DNA of 64,000 nt, from NCBI RefSeq assembly GCF_007997075.1, contig NZ_VORS01000002.1, positions 62,001 to 126,000 on the forward strand, written 5' to 3'. The notes beneath the pieces are model-generated. The model did no database searches and was not told the origin of the DNA. It was given only the letters and a program-made list of their open reading frames with translations. Position numbers and translations under genes: made by a program. This stretch comes from Polaribacter sp. IC073 (GTDB lineage: Bacteria > Bacteroidota > Bacteroidia > Flavobacteriales > Flavobacteriaceae). This document shows positions 53,069-63,113 of the stretch, in pieces (positions within the stretch are counted from its first letter, which is position 1; each line of letters opens with the position of its first letter).

Positions 53069-54336
53069 TGAGTGATGTAATACTAAAAGCAGAAAACGTA
53101 AGTAAACAATACCGATTAGGATTGGTGGGTACTGGTAGTATTAGCGACGATTTAAAGCGCTGGTGGTATGCTCTAAGAGGTAAAGAAGACCCCTTTTTAA
53201 AAATTGGAGATACAAATGATAGAGCTACAAAAGGGAAGTCAGATTATGTTTGGGCTTTAAAAGATATTAATTTTGAAGTAAAAAAAGGAGAAGTTTTAGG
53301 TATTATTGGTAAAAATGGAGCCGGTAAATCTACCTTGTTAAAGATTTTGTCTAAAATTACTTCACCTACTACTGGTAATATAAAGTTTAACGGTAGAGTT
53401 GCGTCTTTATTAGAAGTAGGTACAGGGTTTCATCCAGAGCTTACAGGTAAAGAAAATGTTTATTTAAATGGTGCCATTTTAGGGATGACCAAAGCTGAAA
53501 TTGACGCTAAGTATGATGAGATTGTAGCATTTTCTGGTTGTGAGCGTTATATTGATACACCTACAAAGCGGTATTCAAGCGGAATGACCGTTCGTTTGGC
53601 ATTTGCTGTAGCAGCTTTTTTAGAACCAGATATTTTAATTATAGATGAAGTATTAGCTGTTGGTGATGCCGAGTTTCAAAAGAAAGCTATTGGTAAAATG
53701 CAGGATATTTCTAAAGGGGAAGGAAGAACGGTGTTGTTTGTGAGTCATAATATGGCTGCTGTTAAAAACCTGTGTACTAGAGCGCTAGTGTTAAAAAATG
53801 GAAAAACAGAATTTGAAGGAGATGTAGAGGAAGCTGTAACGTTTTATCTAGAAGGCTCTGAAAACGATTCAAATGTAAATATTTTTCTTGATAGAAAAGG
53901 AAATGGAAAATTATTAATAAAAGAAGTTAAGGTACATGGTGAAAAAGAGGATGTAAAACCACAAACAGGTTTACCATTTAAAATGACCTTTATTTTAGAT
54001 AATATTGTGCAAGCAAAATTTATTGATGTTCAAATGGATTTGAGAATAGATGATAATCTTGGACAAAGAATAGCTTGGTTAAGTACTAGTTTAGTTAATT
54101 GTGGCTCAGATGATGAAGTGGTTAATAAATTAATTTTTAAAATTGATAAATTAAATCTTAATAAAGGAACTTATTATATTACGACTCATATAACAGTAAA
54201 TAATGAAATTTCAGACTGGATTCAAAATGCGTTTTCATTTGAAGTAGAAGAAGGAGATTATTATGGTAATGGAGCATTAGTATCTACAAGCCAAAGTAAA
54301 GCTTTGTTTAATTTTAAAGTCTTAAATGAATTATGA
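53068..54336 (+). CDS. ABC transporter ATPase for polysaccharide export with C-terminal domain (Wzt-like)
   Basis: This 422-residue protein has an ABC ATPase domain: Walker A GIIGKNGAGKST (about 79-90), signature YSSGMTVRLAFA (about 168), Walker B ILIIDEVLAVGD (about 188) and the H-loop SHNM. The last ~150 residues form a beta-rich domain like the carbohydrate-binding domain of Wzt that recognises the finished, capped chain. That extension suggests chain-end recognition before export. It overlaps the permease upstream and the methyltransferase-like gene downstream (four bases), fitting one operon. Confidence 0.93.
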   Translation: MSDVILKAENVSKQYRLGLVGTGSISDDLKRWWYALRGKEDPFLKIGDTNDRATKGKSDYVWALKDINFEVKKGEVLGIIGKNGAGKSTLLKILSKITSPTTGNIKFNGRVASLLEVGTGFHPELTGKENVYLNGAILGMTKAEIDAKYDEIVAFSGCERYIDTPTKRYSSGMTVRLAFAVAAFLEPDILIIDEVLAVGDAEFQKKAIGKMQDISKGEGRTVLFVSHNMAAVKNLCTRALVLKNGKTEFEGDVEEAVTFYLEGSENDSNVNIFLDRKGNGKLLIKEVKVHGEKEDVKPQTGLPFKMTFILDNIVQAKFIDVQMDLRIDDNLGQRIAWLSTSLVNCGSDDEVVNKLIFKIDKLNLNKGTYYITTHITVNNEISDWIQNAFSFEVEEGDYYGNGALVSTSQSKALFNFKVLNEL

Positions 54337-55055
54337 TTAATAAAATAAAAAAATTAATTAGAGAGAATAGAGCATTCCAAAAAACGCAAATAAAACATCT
54401 TAAAGAGTTACAGTGGGGTCAAATATATCATGATAGTATTAGAGGTCAAGAAGGTGTTAAAGACCTGTCTTTAAATATAGGCAGATGGGCTGGTAATTAC
54501 GCCTTTTTTTATATCTTAAATAGGGTTTTAAAAGATAATAAACCACTAAATATATTAGAATTAGGCTTAGGAGAGTCTTCAAAATTTATTTCGACTTATT
54601 TAGATTCTTATTTAACAAAGTCTAATCATTTAATAATAGAGCAAGATAAATATTGGGCTTCAGCTTTTAAAACACAGTTTTTATTATCTAAAAGGTCTAA
54701 AATAAACATTTGTCCTATAATTGAAAAAAATATTCATGAATTTCCAGTTAAATTTTATGAAAATTTAGAATCTAAAATTGAAAAAAAATACGATTTATAT
54801 GTTGTAGATGGGCCACATGGTAGTCCAAGATTTTCAAGATATGATATAGTCTCTATTGCTAAAGAAATAAGTCTAGGTCATGAATTCATAATTATATTTG
54901 ATGATTATCAACGACAAGGAGAAAAAGATACTTTTTATGAGTTACAATCTGTATTTAAACAAAAAGGAATCATAATTCACCATGAAACCTTTTTTGGTTT
55001 TAAGGACGTAAAGATAATTACTACAGAAAAATATAAATACTGTTGCTCTATTTAA
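54333..55055 (+). CDS. SAM-dependent methyltransferase-like protein
   Basis: This 240-residue protein has a Rossmann-like core with a SAM-binding-type loop NILELGLGESSKFISTYLDS, acidic strand end (LIIEQDKYWA) and YDLYVVDGPHGSPRFSRYDI, typical of class I methyltransferase folds acting in polysaccharide clusters. It has no signal peptide. Located directly after Wzt, it may cap or modify the chain end, the step often recognised by the Wzt C-terminal domain. That link is inference; the activity is not certain from motifs alone. Confidence 0.7.
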   Translation: MINKIKKLIRENRAFQKTQIKHLKELQWGQIYHDSIRGQEGVKDLSLNIGRWAGNYAFFYILNRVLKDNKPLNILELGLGESSKFISTYLDSYLTKSNHLIIEQDKYWASAFKTQFLLSKRSKINICPIIEKNIHEFPVKFYENLESKIEKKYDLYVVDGPHGSPRFSRYDIVSIAKEISLGHEFIIIFDDYQRQGEKDTFYELQSVFKQKGIIIHHETFFGFKDVKIITTEKYKYCCSI

Positions 55056-55066
55056 TATAAACCACA

Positions 55067-55975
55067 ATGCTATTTTCGATACTTATTGCAAACTATAATA
55101 ATGGTCATTTTTTTATTGACTGTTATTATAGTATAATAAAACAAACTTATACTAATTGGGAGGTTATTATAGTAGATGATGGCTCAAATGATAACTCGTT
55201 AGAAGTTATAAAAAAAACAATAGGTAAAGACAGTCGTTTTAAGTTATATGGAAACGATAAAAATAGAGGTTGTGGATATACTAAAAACAGATGTTGTGAA
55301 TATGCGAATGGAGATGTATTAGGATTCTTAGACCCAGATGATGCTATAAAGTCTAACGCATTAGAAGTTATGGTAAATGCACACAAAACGAATAAAGAAG
55401 CAGCTATAATAACCTCTAATTATGAACTTGTAGATTTAAACTTAAATATTATTAGTAAAGGACTTAATGCAACTGCAATCCCCAAAGAGAAATCATACCT
55501 AACTTATGGAGAAGGGGCTTTAACAGCTTTTGCCTCATTTAAAAATGAAGCTTATAAAAAAACATTAGGTATTAATCCTTTAATGAAGAGAGCTGTAGAT
55601 CAAGATTTATATTATAAGCTTGAGGAACAAGGAAATCACGTTTATTTAGAAAATTTTTTTTATTTGTATAGAATACATAAAAATAGTATTTCAGAAAACG
55701 AAAATATTTTTAAAGCAAGATATTGGCATTATTACGCAAAAAAATCTGCTTACAACAGAAGAAAGGCTAATAATAGTGAAATAGATAATTTTTCTAATAA
55801 TTTTTTTAAAAAGTATGAATCTAATTACTTTTTAAATAGATTTGAAAATTCAAAAAACAATAAAGAGTTTAAAATAAAACTATACTTTCTTTGTAAGTCA
55901 ATTTATGCAGCTCCATTTCATAAACCTATTAGAAAAATTAAAAGTCTATTGTTATTAATAAAAGGAAGAATATAA
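55067..55975 (+). CDS. Glycosyltransferase family 2
   Basis: This 302-residue GT-A enzyme has the family 2 N-terminus FSILIANYNNGHFFIDCYYS, nucleotide-sugar motifs VIIVDDGSNDNS and GFLDPDDAI (the DxD-type motif), and a later ED/Q-like MKRAVDQDLYYKL. It should transfer one sugar from a nucleotide donor onto the growing repeat unit at the cytosolic membrane face. It begins 11 bases after the methyltransferase-like gene. Donor and acceptor unknown. Confidence 0.9.
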   Translation: MLFSILIANYNNGHFFIDCYYSIIKQTYTNWEVIIVDDGSNDNSLEVIKKTIGKDSRFKLYGNDKNRGCGYTKNRCCEYANGDVLGFLDPDDAIKSNALEVMVNAHKTNKEAAIITSNYELVDLNLNIISKGLNATAIPKEKSYLTYGEGALTAFASFKNEAYKKTLGINPLMKRAVDQDLYYKLEEQGNHVYLENFFYLYRIHKNSISENENIFKARYWHYYAKKSAYNRRKANNSEIDNFSNNFFKKYESNYFLNRFENSKNNKEFKIKLYFLCKSIYAAPFHKPIRKIKSLLLLIKGRI

Positions 55976-55986
55976 ATAAGTTTTTA

Positions 55987-57003
55987 ATGAAACCTAACCA
56001 GCCACTTATTTCAGTAGTACTGCCTGTATATAATGTCGAAAGATATGTTACAGAAACTATGGATTCTATTTTAAAACAAACCATACAAGATTTTGAAATT
56101 ATAGTCATTGATGATTGCTCTACTGATAAAACATTAGATATTATTAAATCTTACAACGATGAGAGGATTAAAATATATGAAAAAGAAGAGAATAAAGGGC
56201 TGGTAGATAGTTTAAATATTGGTTTTAAAATTGCTCAAGGAAAATATATTGCAAGAGTAGATGGTGATGATGTAAATGCTTTAAATCGGTTTGAAAAACA
56301 ACTTAATTTTCTCGAAGCTAATAGCTGTATTGCTGCGTGTGGTTCTTGGCTGAAAGCATTTGGTGCTAATAATGTTATTCTCAAACACAAAGAAACACAT
56401 GAGGAAATTCAAAGCCATATGTTATTAAGTAACGCTATGAGTATGGGTGCTACTATGTTAAGACGAAAATTATATTTAGGTTTTGACTTTGATAAGACTA
56501 TGCAACATGTAGAAGATTATGATTTTTGGGTTAGAACGATTTGGAGTTGCAAACTTCATAATTTACAAGAAGTACTATATTACTATAGAGCTCATGATGA
56601 ACAAGTTTCATATTTGTTTAAACAAATTCAATTAAAAAATGATATTATTATTAAATTAAATTTATTTAAAAAGATAAAATATAATCAAAATTTATACAAA
56701 GATGATTTCGTGATTAAAATTATGTTCACAAATAATTATATTACAGTTAGTGAATTATCATTTTTTTTTAAGTTTACAAATATTTTATTGAAAAATAACA
56801 ATTGCTTTGATTCTAAATATTTAGAAGAAGTAATAAATAAAATAAGAAGGCAAATAGTCTATAATATTTATTTTACAGGCATAAGAAAAAAAATTGATAA
56901 GCAATGGAGAATAAAAGCATTATTTGTTATGCCATACAAAGAATTGACATTTATAATTAAAAAGAAACTTATTAAATTTGGAGTAAATGCAATTAAAAAA
57001 TAA
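55987..57003 (+). CDS. Glycosyltransferase family 2
   Basis: This 338-residue GT-A enzyme opens SVVLPVYNVERYVTETMDSI and carries IVIDDCSTDKT and the metal motif ARVDGDDVN, plus a QHVEDYDFWVRTIW acceptor-site segment. It has a lysine-rich C-terminus. Its start is 11 bases after the previous GT gene, and its end overlaps the next by 17 bases, so it belongs to the same message. Sugar specificity cannot be read from sequence. Confidence 0.9.
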   Translation: MKPNQPLISVVLPVYNVERYVTETMDSILKQTIQDFEIIVIDDCSTDKTLDIIKSYNDERIKIYEKEENKGLVDSLNIGFKIAQGKYIARVDGDDVNALNRFEKQLNFLEANSCIAACGSWLKAFGANNVILKHKETHEEIQSHMLLSNAMSMGATMLRRKLYLGFDFDKTMQHVEDYDFWVRTIWSCKLHNLQEVLYYYRAHDEQVSYLFKQIQLKNDIIIKLNLFKKIKYNQNLYKDDFVIKIMFTNNYITVSELSFFFKFTNILLKNNNCFDSKYLEEVINKIRRQIVYNIYFTGIRKKIDKQWRIKALFVMPYKELTFIIKKKLIKFGVNAIKK

Positions 57004-58156
57004 AAATATTTTAATTATTTTACATTATGGAACTTTAGGAGGAGCACAAAGACAAGCTCTAGGGTTAGCAAAATACTTAAGTAAAGAAAGAGACTGTACC
57101 GTTGATTTATTTTTAATGCATTCCGATTTTCAAACAAAGGAGTTTAAAGATTATGTGCAAGAGTCTGGAATAAGAAATACTTATCATTTTGGAGAACCTT
57201 ATTTGTATTTACCAAAAGAATGGTCTTTAAAAAATATAAAAAGACTTCGTTGGAATTATAAATACCTTAACAAATTGCGTAAAGGATTAAAACCTTATAA
57301 TTACTCTTTGGTAATTCCTTATTTAAATCATACCTCCAAATTGGCTTATTTTATTTATAAAATGATTCCATCTGTAAAATTTACATTTTGGCATCAATTG
57401 GGATTGGATATTATTAAAAAAGATTGGATTGAAGAACTTGTAAGAAAAAATATTCCATGTGTAATAGGTAATGCCCCTAATTGTTATGATATTTTTGAGG
57501 ATGAATTACCTATTCCAAAATCTAAATTTCACTTATTACCTCAATACTTAACATTAGATGTAGTAAAGTTAGATAAACAAAAAAAACGTAAAGAATTAAA
57601 TATCCCACAGGATGCAATTGTAGTAGGAATGATTGCTCATTACAGAAAAGATAAGTATTTTGATTTATTATTTGATGCTTTTTTAAATATAAAAAAAAAA
57701 ATGAATTTAAAGGTTTATTTGGTGTTATTAGGTAATAAAGACAATGATGCAGCATCCTTTAAAATTTATGAAAATTTAAAGAGAAGAGTAAAGCAAAATA
57801 ATTTACAACACTCTGTAAGTGTTGTCTCTAATTTAGAGGTTATTGATGTTTTAAATGTATTGGATATAGCCGTTTTGGTTTCTCAAATAGAAGGAATGCC
57901 TAATTCTGTTATGGAATACATGGCTTATGGTATACCTTCTGTTGTATCTAATCATCCGGGATGTAAACAGTTATTAGAAAATAGTGAGTATTTAATTCCT
58001 AATAATCAAAGTATTTTAGAAGAAAAATTAAATAAACTCATTTGCAATAAAGAAGAAAGAGAAATTGAGGGATGTTTGAATTTGGAAAGAATTAAAAAGT
58101 TTAATCTACCTTCATATGTAGATAGTTTAGAAAATATCATGTCAAAGTATATCTAA
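56987..58156 (+). CDS. Glycosyltransferase family 4 (GT-B)
   Basis: This 389-residue GT-B enzyme has the N-terminal GTLGGAQRQALGLAKYL motif and the C-terminal nucleotide-sugar site VVSNLEVIDVLNVLDIAVLV with SQIEGMPNSVMEYMAYGIPS (the E-x7-E motif). It overlaps the upstream gene by 17 bases and the next by one base. Retaining transfer of a sugar onto the repeat unit is expected; the linkage is unknown. Confidence 0.92.
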   Translation: MQLKNKNILIILHYGTLGGAQRQALGLAKYLSKERDCTVDLFLMHSDFQTKEFKDYVQESGIRNTYHFGEPYLYLPKEWSLKNIKRLRWNYKYLNKLRKGLKPYNYSLVIPYLNHTSKLAYFIYKMIPSVKFTFWHQLGLDIIKKDWIEELVRKNIPCVIGNAPNCYDIFEDELPIPKSKFHLLPQYLTLDVVKLDKQKKRKELNIPQDAIVVGMIAHYRKDKYFDLLFDAFLNIKKKMNLKVYLVLLGNKDNDAASFKIYENLKRRVKQNNLQHSVSVVSNLEVIDVLNVLDIAVLVSQIEGMPNSVMEYMAYGIPSVVSNHPGCKQLLENSEYLIPNNQSILEEKLNKLICNKEEREIEGCLNLERIKKFNLPSYVDSLENIMSKYI

Positions 58157-58998
58157 TGAATAATTCCTCTATATCGGTAGTAATTCCCTGTTATAATGAT
58201 AGCTATTATATTACAAAAGCTATTAATTCAATATTAAATCAAACTTGTATTAATGATATAGAAATAATTGTTGTAGATGATGGCTCTAATGAGAAAACAA
58301 AAAACATACTTAAAGAATTATCTTCTAAAATTGACTTATTAATCACTCAAGAAAACAAGGGACAAGCTGCAGGCAGAAATAATGGTATAAAACAAGCTAA
58401 AGGTAAATATATTTTAGTTTTAGATAGTGATGATTTTTTTGAGTCAACTTTTTGCAATAAGGCTGTTAATTTAATTCATAATGATTTAGATATTAAAATT
58501 GTAACATCTTACTCTAATATCTTGTATGAAAATTCATCTAAAACAGAAGTTTATAAACCAAAAGGAGGCGATCTCTCAGAAATACTACTAAATAATTCGG
58601 CTATGGGGAGTTGTATGTTTAGAAAAAGAGATTGGGAAATTGTAGAAGGTTATGATGAGTCAATGAGAGAAGGGTTTGAGGACTGGGAGTTTTATATTAG
58701 ACTATTAAAAGAGAATGGAAAGGTTGAAGTGATCAAAGATATATTGTTTAATTATAGAAGGAAAACAGAGTCTACAACAACAAAAGCAAATAAAATAAAA
58801 TACACCTTATTAAGGTATATTTACAGTAAACATGAAGATTTGTACAAAGTCCATTTTACAGGTTTTATAGATTTTTTATTAAGTAAAATAGAAAAAGAAG
58901 AGCAAGAAAAATTAAAAATATACTCTAGATTAGAGTATAGAATTGGTTATTATATTTTAAAGCCAATCAGATTTTTTAAAAAGTATCTGTATGCATAG
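58156..58998 (+). CDS. Glycosyltransferase family 2
   Basis: This 280-residue GT-A enzyme opens ISVVIPCYNDSYYITKAINS, with IIVVDDGSNEKT, an AAGRNNGIKQAKGKYILVLD stretch and the DSDD metal motif, followed by EGFEDWEFYIRLL. It overlaps the next gene by eight bases. Length and motifs are standard; specificity unknown. Confidence 0.9.
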   Translation: MNNSSISVVIPCYNDSYYITKAINSILNQTCINDIEIIVVDDGSNEKTKNILKELSSKIDLLITQENKGQAAGRNNGIKQAKGKYILVLDSDDFFESTFCNKAVNLIHNDLDIKIVTSYSNILYENSSKTEVYKPKGGDLSEILLNNSAMGSCMFRKRDWEIVEGYDESMREGFEDWEFYIRLLKENGKVEVIKDILFNYRRKTESTTTKANKIKYTLLRYIYSKHEDLYKVHFTGFIDFLLSKIEKEEQEKLKIYSRLEYRIGYYILKPIRFFKKYLYA

Positions 58999-59902
58999 TG
59001 AACCACGTATAACAATTGTTCTTACAACTTTTAATAGAGCTCACTTTATTAGAGAAACTTTAGATTCTGTATTAGCTCAAAACTATAAAAATTGGGAATG
59101 TATTATTATTGATGATAATTCTATAGACGACACGAGTGTAATTGTTGAGAAATACATTGAAACCGATAAAAGATTAGAATATATAGTTAAAGAAAAATGT
59201 ATTAACAAAGGGTTACCAGCAAGCAGAAATATAGGGATAAAAAAAGCAAAAGGGGAGTACCTGGTGTTTTTTGATGATGATGATATTGTACATCCACAAT
59301 TAATAGAGTGCTGTGTAGAGAGTTTTAAAAAGAAAAATATAAGTTTTGTCCACTATAATAAACAATCTTTTGAGGGAGATTTTGATAATTATTTGTTACA
59401 ACCAATTATAGTTTCTGAGACTAAATTACTAGGAGAAAACATATATGAAAAAGTGATTTTAGGAACCTTACCATTAGCCTCTTGTACTGTAATGTGGAAA
59501 ACAGCATTGTTTAAGAAAAACTTATTTAACGAAGCATTAATGTATGCCGAAGAATGGGAGTGCTATTCTAGACTTTTAATATTAAATAATTTAAAAGGAA
59601 TTTTAATAAATAATTTTTTATATTTTAATAGAAAACATATTCAGTCTAATACAGGTGAATTTTGGTCTAACGATAAAAATAGAAAAGAATCTTATATCCA
59701 AGCCCATAAACTAGTATTAGAACTATTAATAGAAAAAAATAAAATAAATAGAAGTTTAAAAAAATATTTTTTTCAAAAATCTTATGTCTTAAAAGAAAAA
59801 CACATCATTGATCCATTATTAGATAAAAATTTAATCAATAGAATCAGTTTTTTCTTTTATCCAATAAAATATTATCTTTATAAAATTGTTAAAGAATTTT
59901 AG
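58991..59902 (+). CDS. Glycosyltransferase family 2
   Basis: This 303-residue GT-A enzyme opens ITIVLTTFNRAHFIRETLDS and carries IIIDDNSIDDTS, SRNIGIKKAKGEYLVFFDDD (with the D-D-D-D metal motif) and an EEWECYSRLL segment. It begins inside the end of the previous gene (eight-base overlap). A 76-base AT-rich gap separates it from the interrupted branching glycosyltransferase. It resembles the partial GT gene at the window end in its NYKNWECIIID block, suggesting they are related duplicates. Confidence 0.9.
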   Translation: MHSEPRITIVLTTFNRAHFIRETLDSVLAQNYKNWECIIIDDNSIDDTSVIVEKYIETDKRLEYIVKEKCINKGLPASRNIGIKKAKGEYLVFFDDDDIVHPQLIECCVESFKKKNISFVHYNKQSFEGDFDNYLLQPIIVSETKLLGENIYEKVILGTLPLASCTVMWKTALFKKNLFNEALMYAEEWECYSRLLILNNLKGILINNFLYFNRKHIQSNTGEFWSNDKNRKESYIQAHKLVLELLIEKNKINRSLKKYFFQKSYVLKEKHIIDPLLDKNLINRISFFFYPIKYYLYKIVKEF

Positions 59903-59978
59903 ATACCTATCAAATAAGAATTCGTAGATATAATATAATAATATTAAAGTTAATTTTATATTACAAAATATATATAGA

Positions 59979-60920
59979 GTGATTAAAACATATATAATAA
60001 CAGTACATAATAATCCTAATCACCTTAAAAGATTAATAAATAGGTTAAATGATAATAAATCTAAATTTTACATTCATGTAGATTTAAAATCAGATATAAA
60101 ATCGTTTAAAGATATAATAGATTTATCTAATGTAGAGTTTATTAAAGAGAGGGTAAATTGTATATGGGGTGATTTTTCTCAAGTAATGGCTACTATTAAT
60201 TTATTAAGATATGCTATTTTAAATAAAAATCATAACTCTAAAATCATTTTTTTGAGTGGTCAAGATTACTCAATTAAATCTTTATATGATATTGATAAAT
60301 ACCTTATTGAAAATAAAAAAAATGAATTTATAAGTTTTGATAATGACCCGTTTGAAAAATCTTTTGTCTATAAACAAAGAGTCCATCAGTATAAAATAAA
60401 CAAATCGGATAAGCGTTTGGATTTTGTTTTTTTAAATCCAATATTATCTTCGGATTTTAATAATTTAAAATTATTTATAAAGTTAATTTTAAAAAGAAAA
60501 ATTAAAATAAAAGAGACTTTTGGTTTTCTTAAAATTAAGCGTAAATTAATTTTCAAAAAACAATATAAAGGATCTAATTGGTTTGCTTTGAATTATAGTA
60601 CTGTAAACTCTATTTTGGATTTTATTGAAAAAAATAAAGTATAACTATTCAAATACTATAAATATACAGCTTGTGCAGATGAACAATTTTTTCATACAAT
60701 ACTTAATGAGGTTGTCGAGATTGAAAATAAAATTCATTTTTCAGAATCACTACACTTTGTAGATTGGGATAGAAAAAACGTCCCATTACCTGTAACGTTT
60801 AAAAAAGAAGATCTAGGATTGTTAATTGACCAACCTAGGGGAAAGTTATTTGCACGTAAATTTGATGAGGATAGTTCGATTTTAAATTTAATAGATGATA
60901 GCCTATTAAGTGAATTATAA
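59979..60920 (+). pseudogene. Core-2/I-branching-type glycosyltransferase (GT14) split by an in-frame stop
   Basis: A GTG start at 59979 opens a 313-codon frame with the GT14 pattern: YIITVHNNPNHLKRLINRL, FYIHVDLKSDIKSF, CIWGDFSQVMATINLLRYA, IIFLSGQDYSIKS, GSNWFALNYSTV. At 60642-60644 a TAA interrupts, but the same frame continues at once with the expected C-terminus: LFKYYKYTACADEQFFHTIL, HFVDWDRKN, LFARKFDEDSS, to the stop at 60918. So the only defect is a single in-frame stop. Intact, it would add a branching beta-linked sugar, such as GlcNAc, to the polysaccharide. As it stands the first part (221 residues) lacks the conserved C-terminal quarter and is probably inactive. A sequencing error is possible. 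Confidence 0.82.
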
Positions 60921-60948
60921 TATTTGTTTAAAAATAAAATTAAGTAAT

Positions 60949-62184
60949 TTGAAAAAAATCCTCGTAATATCTGAATCCATAGATATAGAAGATAGTAGTG
61001 CTTCTAAAGTAAATGTAGCTTTAATTCTGAACTTAAAGAAAATAGGGTATGATGTTAAGGTTTTACATTATACAAGAAAAAAAATTCAATTAGAAGGAGT
61101 TAAGAGTATTGTTATCCCAGAAATAAAGCTTTCATTAAATTATCTATTAAGTAGGTCGCAAAGAGTGTTTCAAAGACTAACAAAAATTAATATATCAAAC
61201 AGATTAGAAAATATATTTGGCCATTCTTTTACATTTTTTAATGACTCTAAAAGTATTTCTAAAACAGTTAAAAAATATTACGATAATGAAAATTTAATAA
61301 TAACATTAAGTAAAGGAGCTAGTTTTAGACCGCACCATGCCATGTTGAGTTTACCAAATTTACATGATAAATGGATGGCTTATGTTCATGACCCTTATCC
61401 TTTTCATTATTACCCAAGACCTTATGACTGGTTAGAAGCAGGAGCTAAATTTAAAGAAAAATTTTTTAGAGAGGTTTCAGAAAAAGCTAAATATAGTGGG
61501 TTTCCAAGTTTGATGTTAAAGGAATGGATGGGAGGTTATTTTCCTAATTTTTTAAAAACTGGTGTAATTATTCCTCATCAAAATTTAGAAATTGATCAAA
61601 ATAAAGAGCAAGAATTACCGGATTATATAGATACCTCAAAATTTAATATACTTCATGCAGGGAATATGTTTAAAGAACGACCACCTCATTTTTTAATAAA
61701 AGGGTATCAAATGTTTTTGAAAAATAATCCAGAAGCAATTAATGCGTCAAAACTAATACTGCTTGGTGGAACAGATGAAAACTATTTAGATTACTTGAAT
61801 AAGGCTAGGAGCAATAACATTTATTGGAGTAAAGGAAGTGTGAAATTTAAGGAAGCGTTAATGCTTCAGAATAATACAAGTGTTAATGTAATTATTGAAG
61901 GAGATTCATCTATAAGCCCTTTTTTACCAGGAAAATTTCCGAATTGTATAAATGCAAATAAGCCTATTTTATTATTAAGCCCTTATTATAGCGAAACAAA
62001 AAGACTATTAGGAAGTGATTATAATTTTATTTCAGAATTAAAAGATTCTAAAAAAATATCAATACTGATAGGAGAGTTGTATTTTAATTGGAAAAAAGAT
62101 AGAAATCAAAAATTAGATCGGGATGATTTAGGGACATATCTAGGTTTGGAGTATCTTTTAAACACCTTATCAAAATTAAATTGA
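60949..62184 (+). CDS. Glycosyltransferase (GT-B-like), probable
   Basis: About 411 residues from the TTG at 60949 (MKKILVISESIDIEDSSASK), which places the first strand at the N-terminus; a GTG at 60910 inside the previous frame is the alternative. The fold looks GT-B: an N-terminal Rossmann half and a C-terminal half with FNILHAGNMFKERPPHFLIK and SKLILLGGTDENYLDYLNKA, then SPFLPGKFPNCINANKPILL, the usual place of the nucleotide-sugar E-x7-E site, which is degenerate here. It may be a distant family 1/4 glycosyltransferase. Its end overlaps the deacetylase start. Confidence 0.75.
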   Translation: MKKILVISESIDIEDSSASKVNVALILNLKKIGYDVKVLHYTRKKIQLEGVKSIVIPEIKLSLNYLLSRSQRVFQRLTKINISNRLENIFGHSFTFFNDSKSISKTVKKYYDNENLIITLSKGASFRPHHAMLSLPNLHDKWMAYVHDPYPFHYYPRPYDWLEAGAKFKEKFFREVSEKAKYSGFPSLMLKEWMGGYFPNFLKTGVIIPHQNLEIDQNKEQELPDYIDTSKFNILHAGNMFKERPPHFLIKGYQMFLKNNPEAINASKLILLGGTDENYLDYLNKARSNNIYWSKGSVKFKEALMLQNNTSVNVIIEGDSSISPFLPGKFPNCINANKPILLLSPYYSETKRLLGSDYNFISELKDSKKISILIGELYFNWKKDRNQKLDRDDLGTYLGLEYLLNTLSKLN

Positions 62185-63113
62185 AAAAAGCAATCATATA
62201 TTTTTATTATTATCTTTTAAAGTTTAAAAATAAACTAATCTATGGAGGTAATACGATTGTATTAATGTATCATAGAATAAGTGATGTTAAGTTGGAGAAT
62301 AACCAATACTTAACAATCTCAAAGGCTAATTTTGAGACTCAAATAAAATATTTTAAAAGAAAATATAAAATATTAAGTTTTGAAGAAAGTTGGAAACTTC
62401 CCTTTTATAAAACAGGTATTGTCTTTTCTTTTGATGATGGATATGCTAATTTTTATAATAACGCTTTGCCCATTTTAAAAAAGCATAATATACCTGCATT
62501 ATTATTTCCTGTTACCTCACATCTAGAATCGAAAGATTATTTTTGGTGGGATAAATTAGTCTTAATTTATGAAGAACTACCGGATTTGTACTACTTACCT
62601 AATAAGGAACAATTGGTAAATAAGAAATCTTATAATTATAGCATATTACATGATTTAATTAAAAATAAAAAAACTGATTATATAGAGAAATGGTTGAAAA
62701 AAATAATGAATTTAAATAATTTAAGTATTAAATTTGATGATGAATTTAGAAGTTTAAACATTTCTGAAATAAAAAAAATTAGTAGTTCAAACCTTATAAA
62801 AATAGGAGGACATACTCATACTCATTTTAGATTTTCAGCAACAAAAAAAATGGAGTTTATATCTGATGTAAAAAAAAATACAACTATTTTAGAAAAAATA
62901 ACTTCAAAAAAAATAGATATTTTTGCTTATCCGTATGGAGATCATAATCAGTTAATTGATTCAGAATTACTAATGAATCAATTTAATTATTTATTTTTAG
63001 CGAATGACTATTATTCTAACCATTTTTTTAAGTCAAAAAAAATAATATCAAGAATATTAATTACTGATATTATTGATAATGAGTTGATTAATAGGTTAAG
63101 AAAATTTAATTGA
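62181..63113 (+). CDS. Polysaccharide deacetylase (CE4 family)
   Basis: This 310-residue protein starts with TTG at 62181, sharing the bases TTGA with the stop of the previous gene, a coupling that supports this start. NodB-fold motifs are present: motif 1 FSFDDGY with D85-D86, motif 2 H-T-H-T-H at 211-215, and a later FAYPYGDHN. CE4 enzymes remove acetyl groups from GlcNAc or similar sugars, changing the charge of the polymer. There is no signal peptide beyond a weak hydrophobic N-terminus, so it may act in the cytosol on a lipid-linked precursor. Its stop overlaps the next ATG. Confidence 0.9.
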   Translation: MKKAIIYFYYYLLKFKNKLIYGGNTIVLMYHRISDVKLENNQYLTISKANFETQIKYFKRKYKILSFEESWKLPFYKTGIVFSFDDGYANFYNNALPILKKHNIPALLFPVTSHLESKDYFWWDKLVLIYEELPDLYYLPNKEQLVNKKSYNYSILHDLIKNKKTDYIEKWLKKIMNLNNLSIKFDDEFRSLNISEIKKISSSNLIKIGGHTHTHFRFSATKKMEFISDVKKNTTILEKITSKKIDIFAYPYGDHNQLIDSELLMNQFNYLFLANDYYSNHFFKSKKIISRILITDIIDNELINRLRKFN

